Positions 1 through 11,849 of a stretch of 64,000 nucleotides of DNA are shown in pieces; the stretch's first letter is position 1, and every line of letters starts with the position of its first letter. The translations under genes and the position numbers were made by a program. The notes below the pieces were generated by a model, which worked only from the letters and a program-made list of their open reading frames with translations, was not told where the DNA came from and did not search any database. This DNA comes from Rutidosis leptorrhynchoides (lineage: Eukaryota; Streptophyta; Magnoliopsida; Asterales; Asteraceae). Location: positions 502,339,001 to 502,403,000 of the forward strand of contig NC_092336.1 in assembly GCF_046630445.1 (NCBI RefSeq). Direction: 5' to 3'.

Positions 1-14
1 TGAAAAGCAGTCTC

Positions 15-753
15 TTATTCATCCTTCCACTCACACTTCTTCCCCTTGTACGTTAAAGCAATCAGAGGTTTCGCTATACGAGAGAAAACTTGAATGAACC
101 TTCTATAGTAACCTGCCAACCCTAGAAACTGACGAACCTGAGTAGGAGTTTTCGAAATCTCCCACTTCTCAATCGCCTCAATCTTAACAGGATCAACTTG
201 TATTCCCTGTTTACTAACAATATGTCCAAGGAATTGAACTTCTCTTAACCAGAAAGCACACTTAGAGAACTTAGCGTACAACTCTTCTTTTCTCAATAAA
301 TCAGCACCAACCTCAAATGTTCTTCGTGCTCCTCATCACTCTTAGAATAAATAAGAATGTCGTCAATGAAAACAATAACGAATTTGTCCAGATAGGGTCT
401 ACACACACGGTTCATGAGGTCCATGAACACAGCAGGTGCATTTGTCAATCCGAACGGCATAACAAGGAATTTGTAGTGACCATAACGGGTGCGAAAAGTG
501 GTTTTTGGAACATCAGATTCTTTAACCGCAGTTGATGATAACCGGAACGAAGATCGATTTTAGAATAAATGGACGAACCTTGAAGCAGTTCGAACAGATC
601 ATCAATTCTCGGAAGAGGGAAACGATCCTTAATAGTAAGCTTGTTTAATTCGAGATAATCAATACACAACCGGAACGAACCATCTTTCTCTTTAACAAAC
701 AAAACAGGGGCTCCCCAAGGGGACGAACTAGGACGAATGAGATATAGTTGCAA
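15..753 (-). pseudogene. Broken reverse transcriptase of Gypsy element 1
   Basis: Minus-strand remnant of the Pol reverse transcriptase. The N-terminal palm is at 753-445 ([20 protein letters not shown], then [13 protein letters not shown], then RSGYHQLR). The catalytic block [10 protein letters not shown] is recognisable in another frame around 385-355. The thumb and connection region is at 296-15 ([19 protein letters not shown], then [15 protein letters not shown]). At least two frame changes separate these pieces, so no full-length protein can be made. Upstream of the RPSSSPWG block the frame is unrelated sequence, where a complete element would have a helix-rich linker and the aspartic protease. 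The RNase H and integrase would lie beyond the window start. Confidence 0.9.
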
Positions 754-2922
754 CCAACGAAGGAAGAAATATGAAGAGTAGCCATATCAGTGGTATAGAC
801 GTTTAAGGCAAATCCTTCAAAGGGGATAACGAGGATCATGGACTTCAAAGTAAAATTTCATTACATTTCCAAAAGGAATACGTACGAAAGGTGTGATCTT
901 TAAACAAGAGTGAACTTCCTTGCATAATGAGCGAGGCAATCTAGGATTCATCCTTATTCTTCAATTTATGTGCGGATGAAAAGAAACGTGAATCGTGGAC
1001 TATAAAGAATAGTCGACTCCAGGTGAGATGAATCTCCAAAAATAATTTCGTGCACCTCAAAGTATTGAATCATAGGATTGATGTTTACGAGGGTGTTGTG
1101 GTGAACCGCGAATATTGAGAGTAGAAACTCCTCAAACGGTCTAGTGTAATATACATCCATGATACTCACTATAACAACAGTTGGGGTAGAAACCTACCTA
1201 GCACCTTTTCTACAATAGAGTAACCACCGAGTGTACCCTAGAAAATTGATTTATCGTTCCGCGTTTCGGCCATGTCCAGCTATAAGAGGGAAAATTTTAC
1301 GAGCGCAGAGACTTTCCAACAAATTTAATAAAACCGGCATCCAAAATGGTGTAAGAGTTTCTATCAATGAACTTAATGGTAAATTTCATCCTTAAACGGA
1401 GGATGAGAAGAACTGTGATCCAAACACTCTGTAGAGTAATGCGAAAATTTGATAAAATCGATCAAAGGTGTTTTGAAAAAGCTTTAAATGTTTGATGTGA
1501 CAACATAAACGGAACGAAGTTCTTAGTAAATTTAGAAGTATGTACAACGTGTACCATTTTATATAAAATAAATTGACTTAGTCAAATAGCTCAATAAATG
1601 AGTGGTTTTAAAATAATTTTGGAGGTGTGATTTAGTATATACTAGCCAAAATATGTAAGGGTAATTTATTCATTTAAATCCATACGTACATATATGATTT
1701 TATAAATTGTATACATGAAAAAATATTTCATTACTTCTATTCGCCCATAAATCTCGTGAGAACCGCCCAATTAAACAAATGTGTAAAACTCCCGATGATA
1801 AACAGAGTATCTGTATTTCTGAGGTTACAAGTTGCAGAAAGATCGTGAAAGATCGAGTAAATGACTTGAATCGTCATGCGATATTTGACCAACAAATGTT
1901 ACGAGGTCATGAAAACCAATGAGTTAAATGTTGTTTTGACTATTATCAAGGCATAAGTCCTTGGGCCAAAACTGTTCCCCAGCGAAGCTGTTGCTAACAA
2001 GCGAGTTATGAAAGATAGGGCATGAGATAGATAATCTGGTTAAAATGAGCTTCTCGTATATCAACAAATAAGATAATGAATATTTTCCCCTATCCGTGTA
2101 ATACATCGAAACTTCTGAATGTGTAGTGTAAAAATTTTCTTTGACTCGCTATCTATTCCTCATGTCACAATATTGGGACTTCTTTATGAATTAACGTAAT
2201 ATAATCACGTTGGCCTGACACCATTATATTTCACTAATTCATAGTTCCATTCCATTAGCACTACATGAGGTCAGGACACGCGATCAACCTCGGATTTCCA
2301 CACAATTTCTGTAAAACAATTTCTTAAACAATGTGCTAAGGATAGCACAAGAGACAAAACATCATAAGTAACGAATAGGAGTAACGATGACATAGAAATG
2401 TCTTCGAAGTGCCAAAAATCTCTAAAAGTCAAGAATGACGTTTTCCGGTTCAAAAACCAAAGCACATAGGCACAACGGCTTAACGGCACAAAGGCACGTA
2501 ATATAAAAAGAATGTTATATACCTAAACATAATGGCTGACATTGAAATGCCGAGCATTTAGAAGTCAAGAATGACATCTCGCGTAATATAACTCAAACGT
2601 TTGCATGAGTCAAGAATAGTAGATGACATAGAAATGTCGAGAATTTCAGAAGTCAAGAATGACATCCCTCGGTTTCACTACGCGAGGTGTTCTTATAAGG
2701 ATAAGTTCGCATGAGTCTGAGAATACGTTTAAATCAGAATGGGAGTTCCTCCCAGATTCAGAACATAACAGAGATGTATGTATGATAACAAAATACATAC
2801 CATAGAATATAAATAATCACATATAATAATATGCTATAGGTCGGGCTGTAGACTAGACTCACTAATGCACCCTATTGACACGGGGTAATGACATCAATGC
2901 AGCCTAATTCCCTACAACCAGA
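754..2922. other. Non-coding interior of element 1, no recognisable gag or protease
   Basis: About 2.2 kb between the RT remnant and the PBS. No zinc knuckle, DSGA protease motif or open frame of useful length is visible on either strand. The position requires gag and protease, so this is either a replaced interior or very old sequence. The only internal structure I see is an imperfect tandem repeat at about 2388-2670. Confidence 0.55.
2388..2670. repeat. Imperfect tandem repeat, about 90-145 bp spacing, three copies
   Basis: Three copies of a block of the form gacatagaaatgtcgag, then about 10 bases, then agaagtcaagaatgacat, begin near 2389, 2534 and 2624. The first copy is more diverged. 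Each copy contains the short inverted pair gacat/atgtc. It lies in the leader region of element 1, just inside the PBS. Confidence 0.6.
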
Positions 2923-2934
2923 GCTCTGATACCA
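2923..2934 (-). other. Primer binding site, initiator-Met tRNA
   Basis: On the minus strand this reads TGGTATCAGAGC, the standard 12-base complement of the 3' end of plant initiator-Met tRNA. Two bases separate it from the LTR end at 2937. The same PBS occurs at 22269 and 25955 in the two complete elements. Confidence 0.92.
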
Positions 2935-2936
2935 AC

Positions 2937-5900
2937 TGAAACGATCCGTCAAAGTACACTTGACGACCATCGTTATCTTGGTCCCACAGCTTGATCATAA
3001 CTCTATATGAATTTGATAAATAACCTTGCATTCTTTATTTAAAAAAAATGATTTCCTATAAAGGAAACCTACCAAAATATGTAAGTTTAGAAAAACCATA
3101 CATTATTACTTAATCAAAAGTTGACCCAAAGCAAAGTCAACAAACACCCAAAATCTAATGTATCAAAAAGAGAATGCAAGTTAATGTTTAACAAAAGCTG
3201 CCATCATAAATATGCAGACTCTCTAAGCACAGCGCAAGCAATCAATCATGAACCTGAGAATAAAACATGCGAGTAACTGTCAACAAAAATGTTGAGTGAA
3301 TTATAGGTTTAATATTGCAAACAATATTTAATTTAAACCATAAAAATTTATGTTTGAAAACATAAAAAAAACCTTTTTGGACCACAAAATTATATGCTCG
3401 AAAACATATAAAAACATTATTCCATTTTCCGTGAGCCACCTGGTAACCACTTAACCCTTTATTTACCCTTGCCAAACACAATAAATAATATACACCGAAC
3501 TAGTGTATCTACAACAAAATACGAAGTACTAAACATTCCGATTATAAATTGCTAGCGCGACTAGCTCGAAATGGGGTTGTCAAACCCGATAGATCTATCC
3601 ATAGGATTCGCGTTCACCAGTAGAAACCAGTGATTATAGTTACCAGACTAGGAAATATTTTTGTTCAACTCACAATGAATAATTTAAATCAACTTCCACT
3701 TGTGTCCAAAATATAAAATAAATTGCATGTATTCTCATCCCAAAAGAGTTAAAATAGAAAAATGGGACTATAACTCACCTTAACGAAAATGAAATAATAT
3801 CACAGAACGTGAACTGCAGAAAGTAAAGTGATCAAGAATGATCACAACGCCGACCTATAAATAAAGCAGGTCGATATAAATAACTTACTTAGGTCAAGTC
3901 TCAGTATGTTAACCATAGTACTTGTTGTAGTAAAGCAAAAAACAGCAATCGGTATGATTCGGTATGATCAGGACAACGTATAACGCGTACTTTATATTTT
4001 TAGTAAGTTTCCATTTTTGAAAAGTTTCTATTTTTGGTAAGTTTCTATTTTTGGAAAGTCAACAAAAGTCAACAAAAGTCAACCAAAGGTCAAAGTCAAC
4101 TCAATAGTCAACTCAAGTCAACCTTGGTCAAACTTAGTCAATCTTGAAGTTCAAGGTGTAAATCATATTAATAATATAAGTTATAATATTATTTAAAATA
4201 ATATTTGTATAAACTAGTCATATCATAAGTTTAATTAAATTGAATTAAATCAGATTATAAAGTTAATATAAGTTTAAATGATATAATAGATATAACATAA
4301 GTATTTAATTAATTAATTTAAAAACATTAGTCATATATTATAAGTATTATGAATTAATAATGAATTATTAATCATAATATAAGTATCTTAATTTAATTAT
4401 GAAATGTTACTTGTATTACAAGTATTGTATTATAATTATTAAACCATAAGTAATTATTAAATGATAAGTATTATTTATTAATAATGTCAATTTTGTTTTA
4501 AAATTAATAATAATTTTTAAAATCATAAACCTAATTTAATGATAAGATTTATCCATTTAATGTATTTATTTGATTCCTAATGTTAAAATCTTGAAAATCT
4601 TTTAATTAAGGACTAAATCATGCCATTAATTTTTAACCATTTAATTATTTCATATAAAATCAACAATAATCTTTAAAATTAATTGAAAATCAGATTTCAA
4701 TATTTTATAATTCTAATTTTTATAATTAATATATAAAATTCGGATTTATTTGTTAATTATAATCAAAACTTGATTAATTCATAACTTTCAATCCGTTCAT
4801 CGGATTTCTACAAACTTTATATATTTTTGATTCAAAAACATCATCCCAACATAATGAAACATGTTAAAATATCCAGAAATGTTATAAAAACCGAGACCAA
4901 ACCTGGTGCTCATATGTATATATAATCAAAATTCATCAAATCTTGTTTTACGTATAGATTTTGATCCGTTAATCCAATTAAGATGAGTCCTATATGAAAA
5001 ATTAAGTATTCAACGAGAGGAACACATTAAGACACTTTATTTGATCAGAAACATTGGTCTTATATGTCGAAAATATCAATAAACCTGCTGTCCGTTTTAA
5101 GATCAACCGAAAACATACAAATTCAATCATTTCTAAGCAATTAAACATCACCACAATCATATACAAGTACTATAACATTAACATACATGTAAAATCAGTA
5201 AAAATAAATTAAAATTGAAAAGCTAGGGTTTGTGTTCATACCCAAATCAAAGATTGAGAAGAAGGATATTAAAGATCGCGAAATGATGAATCCGATTATG
5301 CAATTGATCTTGATAGATGATGAATAATTTATTGTTGATTAGGTTGGCTGAATTTTGATGAAAAAGGTGGAGTAAGTCGTCCATAAGAGGGAGGAGAGGA
5401 AAAATGAGGGTTTTTCTAGGTTTAGGTAAAATGTATCAAGTAGTGTAAGTGTAGAAATAATTAGCAAAATTGACAAAATAACCCCTTGGCATATGGGTGG
5501 GGTTTTCGGCTGAGATATGGGAGGGAGTGGGCTCCCTTTAGCCCACCTTGAAGTATAGATCAATAGCTTGTGGCCCGAAACGCGAAAACGCTACTACGCG
5601 ATTGATTTTTCGGAGAGATAACAATTACGCGATGAATAAAATATATAAACACTATAAATAATCATATGACATAAAAATATCATATTTAAAATAGTTAGGA
5701 ATTAAAAATCCCAAAAGCTCGACCGTTGGTTTGAAAACCGAAAAGATTTGCCGGATAGAAATCCGCGATACGTAGAAACGTACGATTTAAAATATGAATA
5801 CAAATATTCATTTAACATATAATAACTAATATATTATTGCTAAAATAATAATATAGGTCATAGAAATGACGTGGCACGAATAACAGTTAACGGTCGTTAA

Positions 5901-5943
5901 ATAATTAACGGTAAAAGATAACGGAAAAAGTAGGGTCGTTACA
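2937..5943 (-). repeat. 5' LTR of Gypsy element 1 (about 3.0 kb)
   Basis: In element sense it begins TGTAACGACCC (ending at 5943) and ends GGATCGTTTCA next to the PBS, giving TG...CA ends. It is AT-rich with no coding potential. In element sense it holds nine W-box cores at 4142-4057. It also has two blocks shared with the LTRs of elements A and 3: the one around 3245-3315 (GAGAATAAAACATG on the plus strand) and the one around 3720-3780 (GCATGTATTCTCATCCCAAA). Both are described in the findings. Confidence 0.85.
4057..4142 (-). promoter_or_regulatory. Cluster of nine W-box cores in LTR
   Basis: The plus strand shows RGTCAA nine times in 86 bases (seven AGTCAA, two GGTCAA), which is TTGACY in element sense. 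TTGACY is the binding core of WRKY factors. Nearby, three copies of gtttctatttttgg run at about 4006-4055. A promoter role in stress-induced transcription of the element is inferred from family knowledge of plant LTRs, not shown. Confidence 0.55.
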
Positions 5944-6568
5944 CCAAACCTATCCTAACCCTCATGACACATACAGTACCCCTCGAAACACATACACTAC
6001 CCACTAAAACGTCTACAATACCCATCAGAACGTCTTCAACAGCCCTCCAAACATATACAATACCCCGTTGAACAAGCATCTTGGATCATCCTCTTGGACC
6101 CCTCAAGAAACATATCATGGATCTTCCTCTCGGACCCCTAACCGAACATATGTAGGTGCCTCGTCCTCTCGAAGCCCTCTTGACGTGAGTGTTTCTGATT
6201 ACCAACTTGAGGATGAGCTGTCGAGGATTTAACCATGGGCAATGATGAAAACCGGCAACAAGTACCGCGGAGGAGTCAAAGGCAAACACAACCAACAAGG
6301 TGTGGAACCTGTCATCACCTACGATATATACGTGGGGGACGTCATGGTCATTGATTAGTTGTATTTATTTATATTGGTTGTAATGTTTATCTTTTGAACT
6401 TGTTTTAATATATTCGTTGCGTTTGTGATATACATTTAGTATCGTTTTTAAACAAAACTAACAACTAGTTTATTTTAAATAACAATAACAACATATAACA
6501 ATATATTATTTAAAACAACAATAACAATAGTTTATTTTAAACAACAACAACAACAACAACACAATTCT
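5944..6568. other. Gene-poor stretch with AAC-rich tract
   Basis: Flank of element 1. At 5944-6160 the plus strand carries short degenerate repeats of the form acatacantaccc and cctcttggacccct. At 6486-6565 it is an (AAC)n-like tract that lies just downstream of the HROB-like gene (minus sense). I recognise no protein. An open minus frame at 6298-6086 has no motif and is probably chance. Confidence 0.5.
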
Positions 6569-7486
6569 CTACGTAGATCCACCATCTTTAAAGAACACCT
6601 TAATTAACGCCTTGCGTGTAATGTTAAGGATTTTAATCTTCACACTAGGGCAAAAGATAGAACAGTTTTGTAGCACCAGAACAGCTCCCTCACGTATGCC
6701 TTTTACACCTTCATACTTTTCATGTACACCATCGATGATCTTGCTAGATAATGTTCCTCGAATAGTACCCGTAGTGTCCTATTAAACATAAATGAATATA
6801 GTTACATTAACCTGTTTTAGTCAACGCAATACAATTAATAAAATATACATAAGTTAGTGATGTAAACTCACTTTGAGCATTACAGACAGATCACCGACAC
6901 AATTTTTCTCACAAGTCTTAACAACACCAACAACTTGATCAGCTGGTAAAAATCTACGCTGTTTCAAAATGCTTGCTATATCAGATCTACCTGCAGTTAC
7001 AACAATACACATAAACTGTTGGCTTATGGTTTCAAGAATGATTATACAATTTTGTTGTTTACCTCCGTACGGATATGCAAACTCCATCGCGCGTAGCCAT
7101 GGATCCAGTGTAAACGAATCATCCGCTTCAGGTCTGTTGATTATTTCCCTTACAAAATCTTGCGTAGACATGTCATCCACAACGTTATTCTCATTATTTC
7201 GAAGTTCATACGCATCTTGGAAAACACCAGCGGGTCCAGGGATTCGGTAGGATAATTTGTTCTTTTTTTTAGACCCGGAACCACGAAGAACAGGTCGTTG
7301 TGGTGAAATAGGTTGCTTTTGTTTTTGACGGTTAAGTTGGGGGGACTCTAAAGGTCGGGGGAATGGTGGCGACCCAGTGGGTACCAATATGGTTTGAGTG
7401 GGTTTTGAAACTGATACAGATTGAGTGAGATCGGAATCATCAATATCAATTAGGTATTCTCATCCATCGTTATCATCATTGGCCAT
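6569..7486 (-). pseudogene. Homologous-recombination OB-fold (HROB/MCM8IP-like) gene with early stop
   Basis: Three exons can be read on the minus strand. Exon 1 (7486-7063) ends at donor GTAAAC. Exon 2 (6990-6872) follows an ACTGCAG acceptor and ends at donor GTGAGT. Exon 3 (6778-6569) follows AATAG. Splice phases agree and give about 250 codons. Features: an acidic N-terminus, a basic linker, the motif RIPGPAGVFQ (about residues 90-100), then VVGVVKTC, GDLSVMLK and, across the last junction, DTTGTIRGTL. VLVLQNCSIFCPS and LNITRKALIKVF follow near the C-terminus. This order is that of the HROB C-terminal OB-fold region (C17orf53/MCM8IP in animals), which recruits the MCM8-MCM9 helicase in recombination repair. 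Codon 9 is TGA (7462-7460) where the frame suggests Trp. The frame is otherwise open, so this is a very young pseudogene, a gene starting downstream, or a sequencing difference. The identification is from motifs only. Confidence 0.7.
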
Positions 7487-8390
7487 TTTTTTATAATGTG
7501 ATTTTGTGTTTTTTGTAGTTTTCAACTGCTAATTTCAGTAAAAATTAAAACTCAGTTGGAGGTGTTTGAAATGTGGTTGTGTTGTATGTGATGTTGTAAT
7601 TGATAATGAAGTTTCAACTGGTATAAATAGATGTATAAAACCATAGATTTTGACCTGCAAAAGCAAGATTCGGCTGAGAAGTGAAAAAAAAATGGCAGGA
7701 CCCAAAACCGAAGTTTCAAACTTCGGTTTTGCTGAAAAGCCTGCAAAGCCGAAGTTTCAAATTTCGGTTTAGGGCACGGGTGGCTAAGCTTGTACACATG
7801 TCTGCCAAGTCACCGTGTAAATGAATAAAATACCAAAACCGAACTTCCAAACTTCGGGTTTGAGCAAAACCGAACTTTGGAAGTTCGGTTTTACCATTTT
7901 CGAAACGATTTTGATAAAGTTTCCATTTTTGCAAGTCTGTTTAAAAAAATTACTATTTAAAAAAAATCATTCGAACATAGGATGTAGTTGATTCATAGGC
8001 TTCACCAATGAGATGATCATGCCTTACGAGTGAAAGCAACAGTAGAGGGTGGGGTGGGGTGCGGTTCAGTTGCCTTGATCATTTGGTATGATTATGATTC
8101 GATTATGGCAACACATGAGTAGGTTGTTCTCAAGTCGATTTCTATATTGCAGGCGCCTTGTTTCGTCTTCTGATGTCCACTATACGGGATCGCATGCAAG
8201 CTATGTTGTAATTCGATTTATTTGAGGTACGTGAGATTATACAGATCTTGTTTACAATTGTTTTCATATCTTAAAGATATGATAAAGAAGATCAAAGTTT
8301 GAAATAAGCATGTCATGCCATTATGTTATGTAGGGTGATTTATATGCCTTTTATAGTAAAAAATAAAAAATAAAAAAATACACGATTTAA
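7487..8390. other. Upstream region of the HROB-like gene, palindrome-rich, no gene
   Basis: Apart from the palindrome cluster at 7704-7895, I see only AT-rich sequence and a G-rich tract at 8047-8062 (gagggtggggtggggtg). No protein motif is visible on either strand. Confidence 0.45.
7704..7895. repeat. Cluster of four short palindromes with CGAAGTTT/AAACTTCG arms
   Basis: Four units share the pattern ACCGAAG(T/C)TT...AACTTCGGTTT: one at about 7707-7730 (a perfect inverted repeat, CCGAAGTTTCAAACTTCGG), one at about 7750-7770, one at about 7835-7861 and one at about 7866-7894. Spacing is 30-90 bases. They lie 220-410 bases upstream of the HROB-like start codon. Each could fold as a hairpin. 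Confidence 0.65.
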
Positions 8391-9215
8391 CTAGTAAAAT
8401 GACCCGTGAAACTACGAGTTTGTTTATACGAAATAGTTTAATATATGTTTTTTAATGATATGTTTAATGATATGTTTTAGTTATTAAATGAATGTAAATG
8501 CTAAAGTCATCTAGTTTAATGACCCGTGGAACTACGGATTCCGACTAAGAAATTTGTAATTGTTTTTACAAACATGTTGAGACATGTATTTTCGCATACA
8601 TATTAACGTAATTAATCTCGTAAAAGGAATCCATATTTGAATATTAATAATTTAATAATAAAAAATAATAATTATAATTATAATAATTATAATAATTAAA
8701 ATAAATAACAATAATAAATTGAGTATTTATATTTTTAATAATAATTAATAATTATTAGTAATAACAAATGCCTCTTGAAATTTTTTTAAAGATTAAAATA
8801 CAATTATTATATAAAGGTTGTATAATATGCTTCAAAATTTGTACATATGTTCATTGGGTGTTTTGTAAAGATTGTACATGTTGTTTTAAAATTTGTACAT
8901 ATGATCATGGGATGTTATAAAATTATACATAATGCTTCAAATATTGTACATATGGTCATGAAGGTGTTTACAATAAGGTTGTACATAATGATTCAAATAT
9001 TGTACATATATTAATGGGGTGTTTTATCATAATATTGTACATAATGCTTCATTATTGTATAATTAACATTTTAATATTTGTATTTAAAAAATTAATTATA
9101 TTAATGACATCATCATGAGGGGTTTACAATTTTTTTTTATTTTTGAATTTTTTTTAAGTTTAGATAATCCTCATTTATGACATCATAATTTTATAGCTTT
9201 AATAGATACTATAGA
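8391..9215 (-). mobile_element. Small non-autonomous Helitron, minus strand
   Basis: In minus sense it starts TCTATAGTATCTATTAAAG at 9215, preceded by A. It ends in CTAG at 8394-8391, followed by T, with a short GC hairpin (CTCGT/ACGGG) about 10 bases inside the end. This fits Helitron ends: 5' TC, 3' hairpin plus CTRR, A-T insertion. A second end of the same kind (hairpin ACGG/CCGT and CTAG at 8514-8511) sits 120 bases inside. The 3' terminus is therefore doubled, or an older end was bypassed. There is no coding capacity for Rep/helicase. An internal minisatellite lies at 8815-9060. Confidence 0.68.
8815..9060. repeat. Minisatellite inside the small Helitron, about 55-bp unit, 4-5 copies
   Basis: The unit runs ttgtacataatgcttcaaa, then tattgtacatatggtcatg, then a variable gggtgttttataa spacer. 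Copies start near 8817, 8872, 8922, 8982 and 9036. They are imperfect, at roughly 80-90% similarity judged by eye. Internal minisatellites are common in short Helitrons. Confidence 0.7.
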
Positions 9216-10156
9216 TATATATGATAGTTTTTCTTAAAAACTAAAAAGGAAAGTTATGTACTAGTTTATAAAAACAACTATGCCTGACAAACAGGTTGGT
9301 TGAGTCGAGATTCAAATGGGTTTGGATCAAATTGGGTCATGGGTCGAACGGTCTCAATTTTCAAATAGGATGTGTCCAATCAGGTTGGGTTGGCTCGGGT
9401 CGAGACACATTTTTTCTTATAAAATTTTAGAATGATACAAACTTTTGTTGTTTTTTTCATATTTTAATTTCTTTTTATTGTTTCTTTATTTTTTTTTCAA
9501 TTGATTGATTATTTTAATCTTTTCTAATTAAATATTATAATATTTTTAGATTTTTAAATTTATGAATTTTTTTAAGACTTTTAGGTTTTTTATTTATAAT
9601 TTTTATTTTTCTAATTTTAAGTTCTTTATTTTTTAATTTTTAACTTTTAGACTAGAGTTTATTTTTCCATATTAAATGGGTTGGAAATGAGTTTCAACGA
9701 TTATAGATGGACCTTTTAATATATCGATGGACTTAAGATAAGTCTATATTAGACTGATTCCCTTTATTTTCTCAAGACTCGATGGACTCAAATGGTTAAC
9801 CCAATAGCCCCAAATTGTAGAGTGTGGGTCTTGCTTGTTAGACATAAAAACATGAAAGAATAAAAACAAAAACAAAAACCCTACTTTACAAAGAAGACAT
9901 ATGAAATAACCATTAAACATGATTCTTATACCCAAAGACCACTGCCGATGAAACCGTCTTTGGCATGTCTTCAATATCATCGGATAATAATATTTAGTTC
10001 GTGACAGTGAGATGACGATCCATCACCCCAATTCTTCGTTCATCTATTGCGAGTGGTCTAAATTTTATTATTAACGATAACAGTAACATATGACAAATAT
10101 AAATCCAACCTGGCTATATAAGTTAATGCTATCTTTAAAAACATCTACAAAACAAT
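9216..10156. other. No gene seen
   Basis: AT-rich sequence with T-tracts at 9430-9660. A short GGTTGGGT/GGGTCGAG-rich stretch at 9290-9410 resembles common plant intergenic repeats. A minus frame at 9980-9744 has no motif and no support. Confidence 0.45.
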
Positions 10157-10355
10157 TTTAAAAAAGAGAGGTGATTCTCATACACCACTTTTTGATTTAT
10201 CTACACCTAATTTACTATTATACTGTTAATTATACTTAAAATAATAATATAAGTTCAACTCTCTAGATTAATTTAAGGGTATAACTGTGTATTTATGAGA
10301 AAAAAGTATAGATGAATCAAAAAGTAGTATGTGAGAATCATCTTCCTTTAAAAAA
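10157..10355. mobile_element. Short TIR element (MITE), about 190 bp
   Basis: The left arm ggtgattctcatacaccac followed by tttttgatttatctacac (10170-10206) is matched in inverse by the right arm (about 10304-10343), which in reverse reads gatgattctcacatactac, then tttttgattcatctatac. The arms are about 38 bp with about 5 mismatches, and the centre is AT-rich. The outer ends and target duplication are unclear because the flanks are A/T runs. I cannot assign a superfamily. Confidence 0.65.
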
Positions 10356-10544
10356 ACTCTAAAGAAACTCTTAAAGTATACCGCAGTCTATGTGGTTTAG
10401 ATAAAATTACATTTGATTCCCTGAGGTTTTCAATGGTTGTCAACTTCTAGTATGGTGGTATTGTGAGTACAATCATTTTTTAACGTGTCATAAAATTTAA
10501 ATGTTTACTTTTAACATAAAATTTTGACAAAATTCACATTTTGT

Positions 10545-10705
10545 CCCTCTATTTTCCATTTTTTTACCTGTTTCTTCCCTGTATTTTATTTTCTGCATTT
10601 TTCATCCTTAATTTTAAAGTCCCAATTTCATCCCTCGCTCTAACGAAGGTTAACTGAGTCCGTTAAAACTATTCACATGGACTATCCACGTAATCTTTAA
10701 CTAAT
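10545..10705. repeat. Dispersed repeat, copy 1 (inverse copy at 44500-44665)
   Basis: About 160 bp beginning with a T/C-rich part (cctgtttcttccctgtattt) and running through ccctcgctctaacgaaggtt to catggactatccacgta. The reverse complement is at 44500-44665 with scattered substitutions. It is non-coding and of unknown origin. The sequences around it at 10356-10986 show no gene. Confidence 0.75.
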
Positions 10706-11849
10706 TAAACTACTAAATTTGGGAATTGGTTTTTAACTTCTATCTATATCTATATCATATATAAATCTTGGAATGGATTTTCATGAAGTGTGAGCAATCT
10801 GTGTCATATTTCAAATTCATAAATCTTCTGTGATTGTTACATTATTTGTTAAGAGTTCAATTGATACCTGTGTGATCTTGATAGACCGTTTCACCCTTTA
10901 ACCAGATTTACTCTGGCACTATGTTGCTAAAGTAGTTTTTGTATTTACATATTTAAGTTTTTGTCATATTATTCATACGGTAGACATCTATCTATCTATT
11001 CCATACTTTAAAAGAGAGTTATTATTAAGTAATAATTATTTCTAAAATCCGCTTTCTAACCTTTAGATCAAAAAAAGACCTTCACATGCCCTTTGATTTA
11101 ATGGTTCAAAATGATCTCTTATTCTATTTATGTAATAAATCAATCTTTAATTCTTAAACTACCCGAAATGCCCTTTAAAACACGGGAGAAAATTGAAAAG
11201 TAGGGGTTTACGAATTTCATTCACTCCACTAGAAAAAAACAAAACCCTAAAATCCTTTTGAAATAGCAATTCTCTTTAGCAGAGCCTAAATCGTGGACCC
11301 TAAATTTAACTATCCATGGTTTTCACCTCTTATCTATGCTAAAACAACTGATATTCATGTGTCTCTTCGCCTAAAATTTCCTAAATCATGAACCCTGACA
11401 CTCGTGGACCTTAATCGTGCAATTCTGTTGAATTGTTGATGATACAAGAGATTGAGGGGATGAATCAGGTATAATATTGGCGATACTGTTATTTTGTTTC
11501 ATATTTAATCAACTATTTGTTGTGTTGTCTGATTTTATGCATGCGTTAGGGATGAAAATTGTTACAATACTGAAGCATCAGTATGGGATGAATCGTTTGA
11601 TGGACTTAAATTTGATGTGTCAATAATTTATTCAATCAATTATATCATTGAAATTGTTAATAATTATTTAGCTCATTTGTTAATGATGAAGCAGATGTTG
11701 GTCCTATATTCGATTTGAATCAATTTCCACAAAACTATGTGATTCGCATTTTAATTTATAGTTATTTTTGGTATTTTCAATTTTTAGTCAGCGATTAGCA
11801 TATACTGTTCAATTTTCTACTCCTCTCTAAAGATTGTTAATGATTTGAG

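Larger units (their letters stand above)
1..5943 (-). mobile_element. Ty3/Gypsy (Tekay-like) element 1, 5' half, truncated by window start
   Basis: Minus-strand LTR retrotransposon. Reading down from 5943, it has a long LTR (5943-2937), a PBS complementary to initiator-Met tRNA (2934-2923), a non-coding stretch where gag and protease should lie, and a broken reverse transcriptase at 753-15 that continues off the window. The 3' LTR is outside. Similarity to Gypsy polyprotein stops abruptly near 745, in the middle of the block just upstream of the RT motif [11 protein letters not shown]. The gag-protease part is therefore deleted, replaced or decayed beyond recognition. The host bases next to the LTR (5944-5948, ccaaa) should match the missing end if the insertion is simple. 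Lineage is inferred from RT similarity to the two complete elements in the window. Confidence 0.8.

Noticed and set aside
9744..9980. 78-residue minus-strand ORF
   Set aside because: Phe/Leu-rich from a poly-A/T stretch, no motif.
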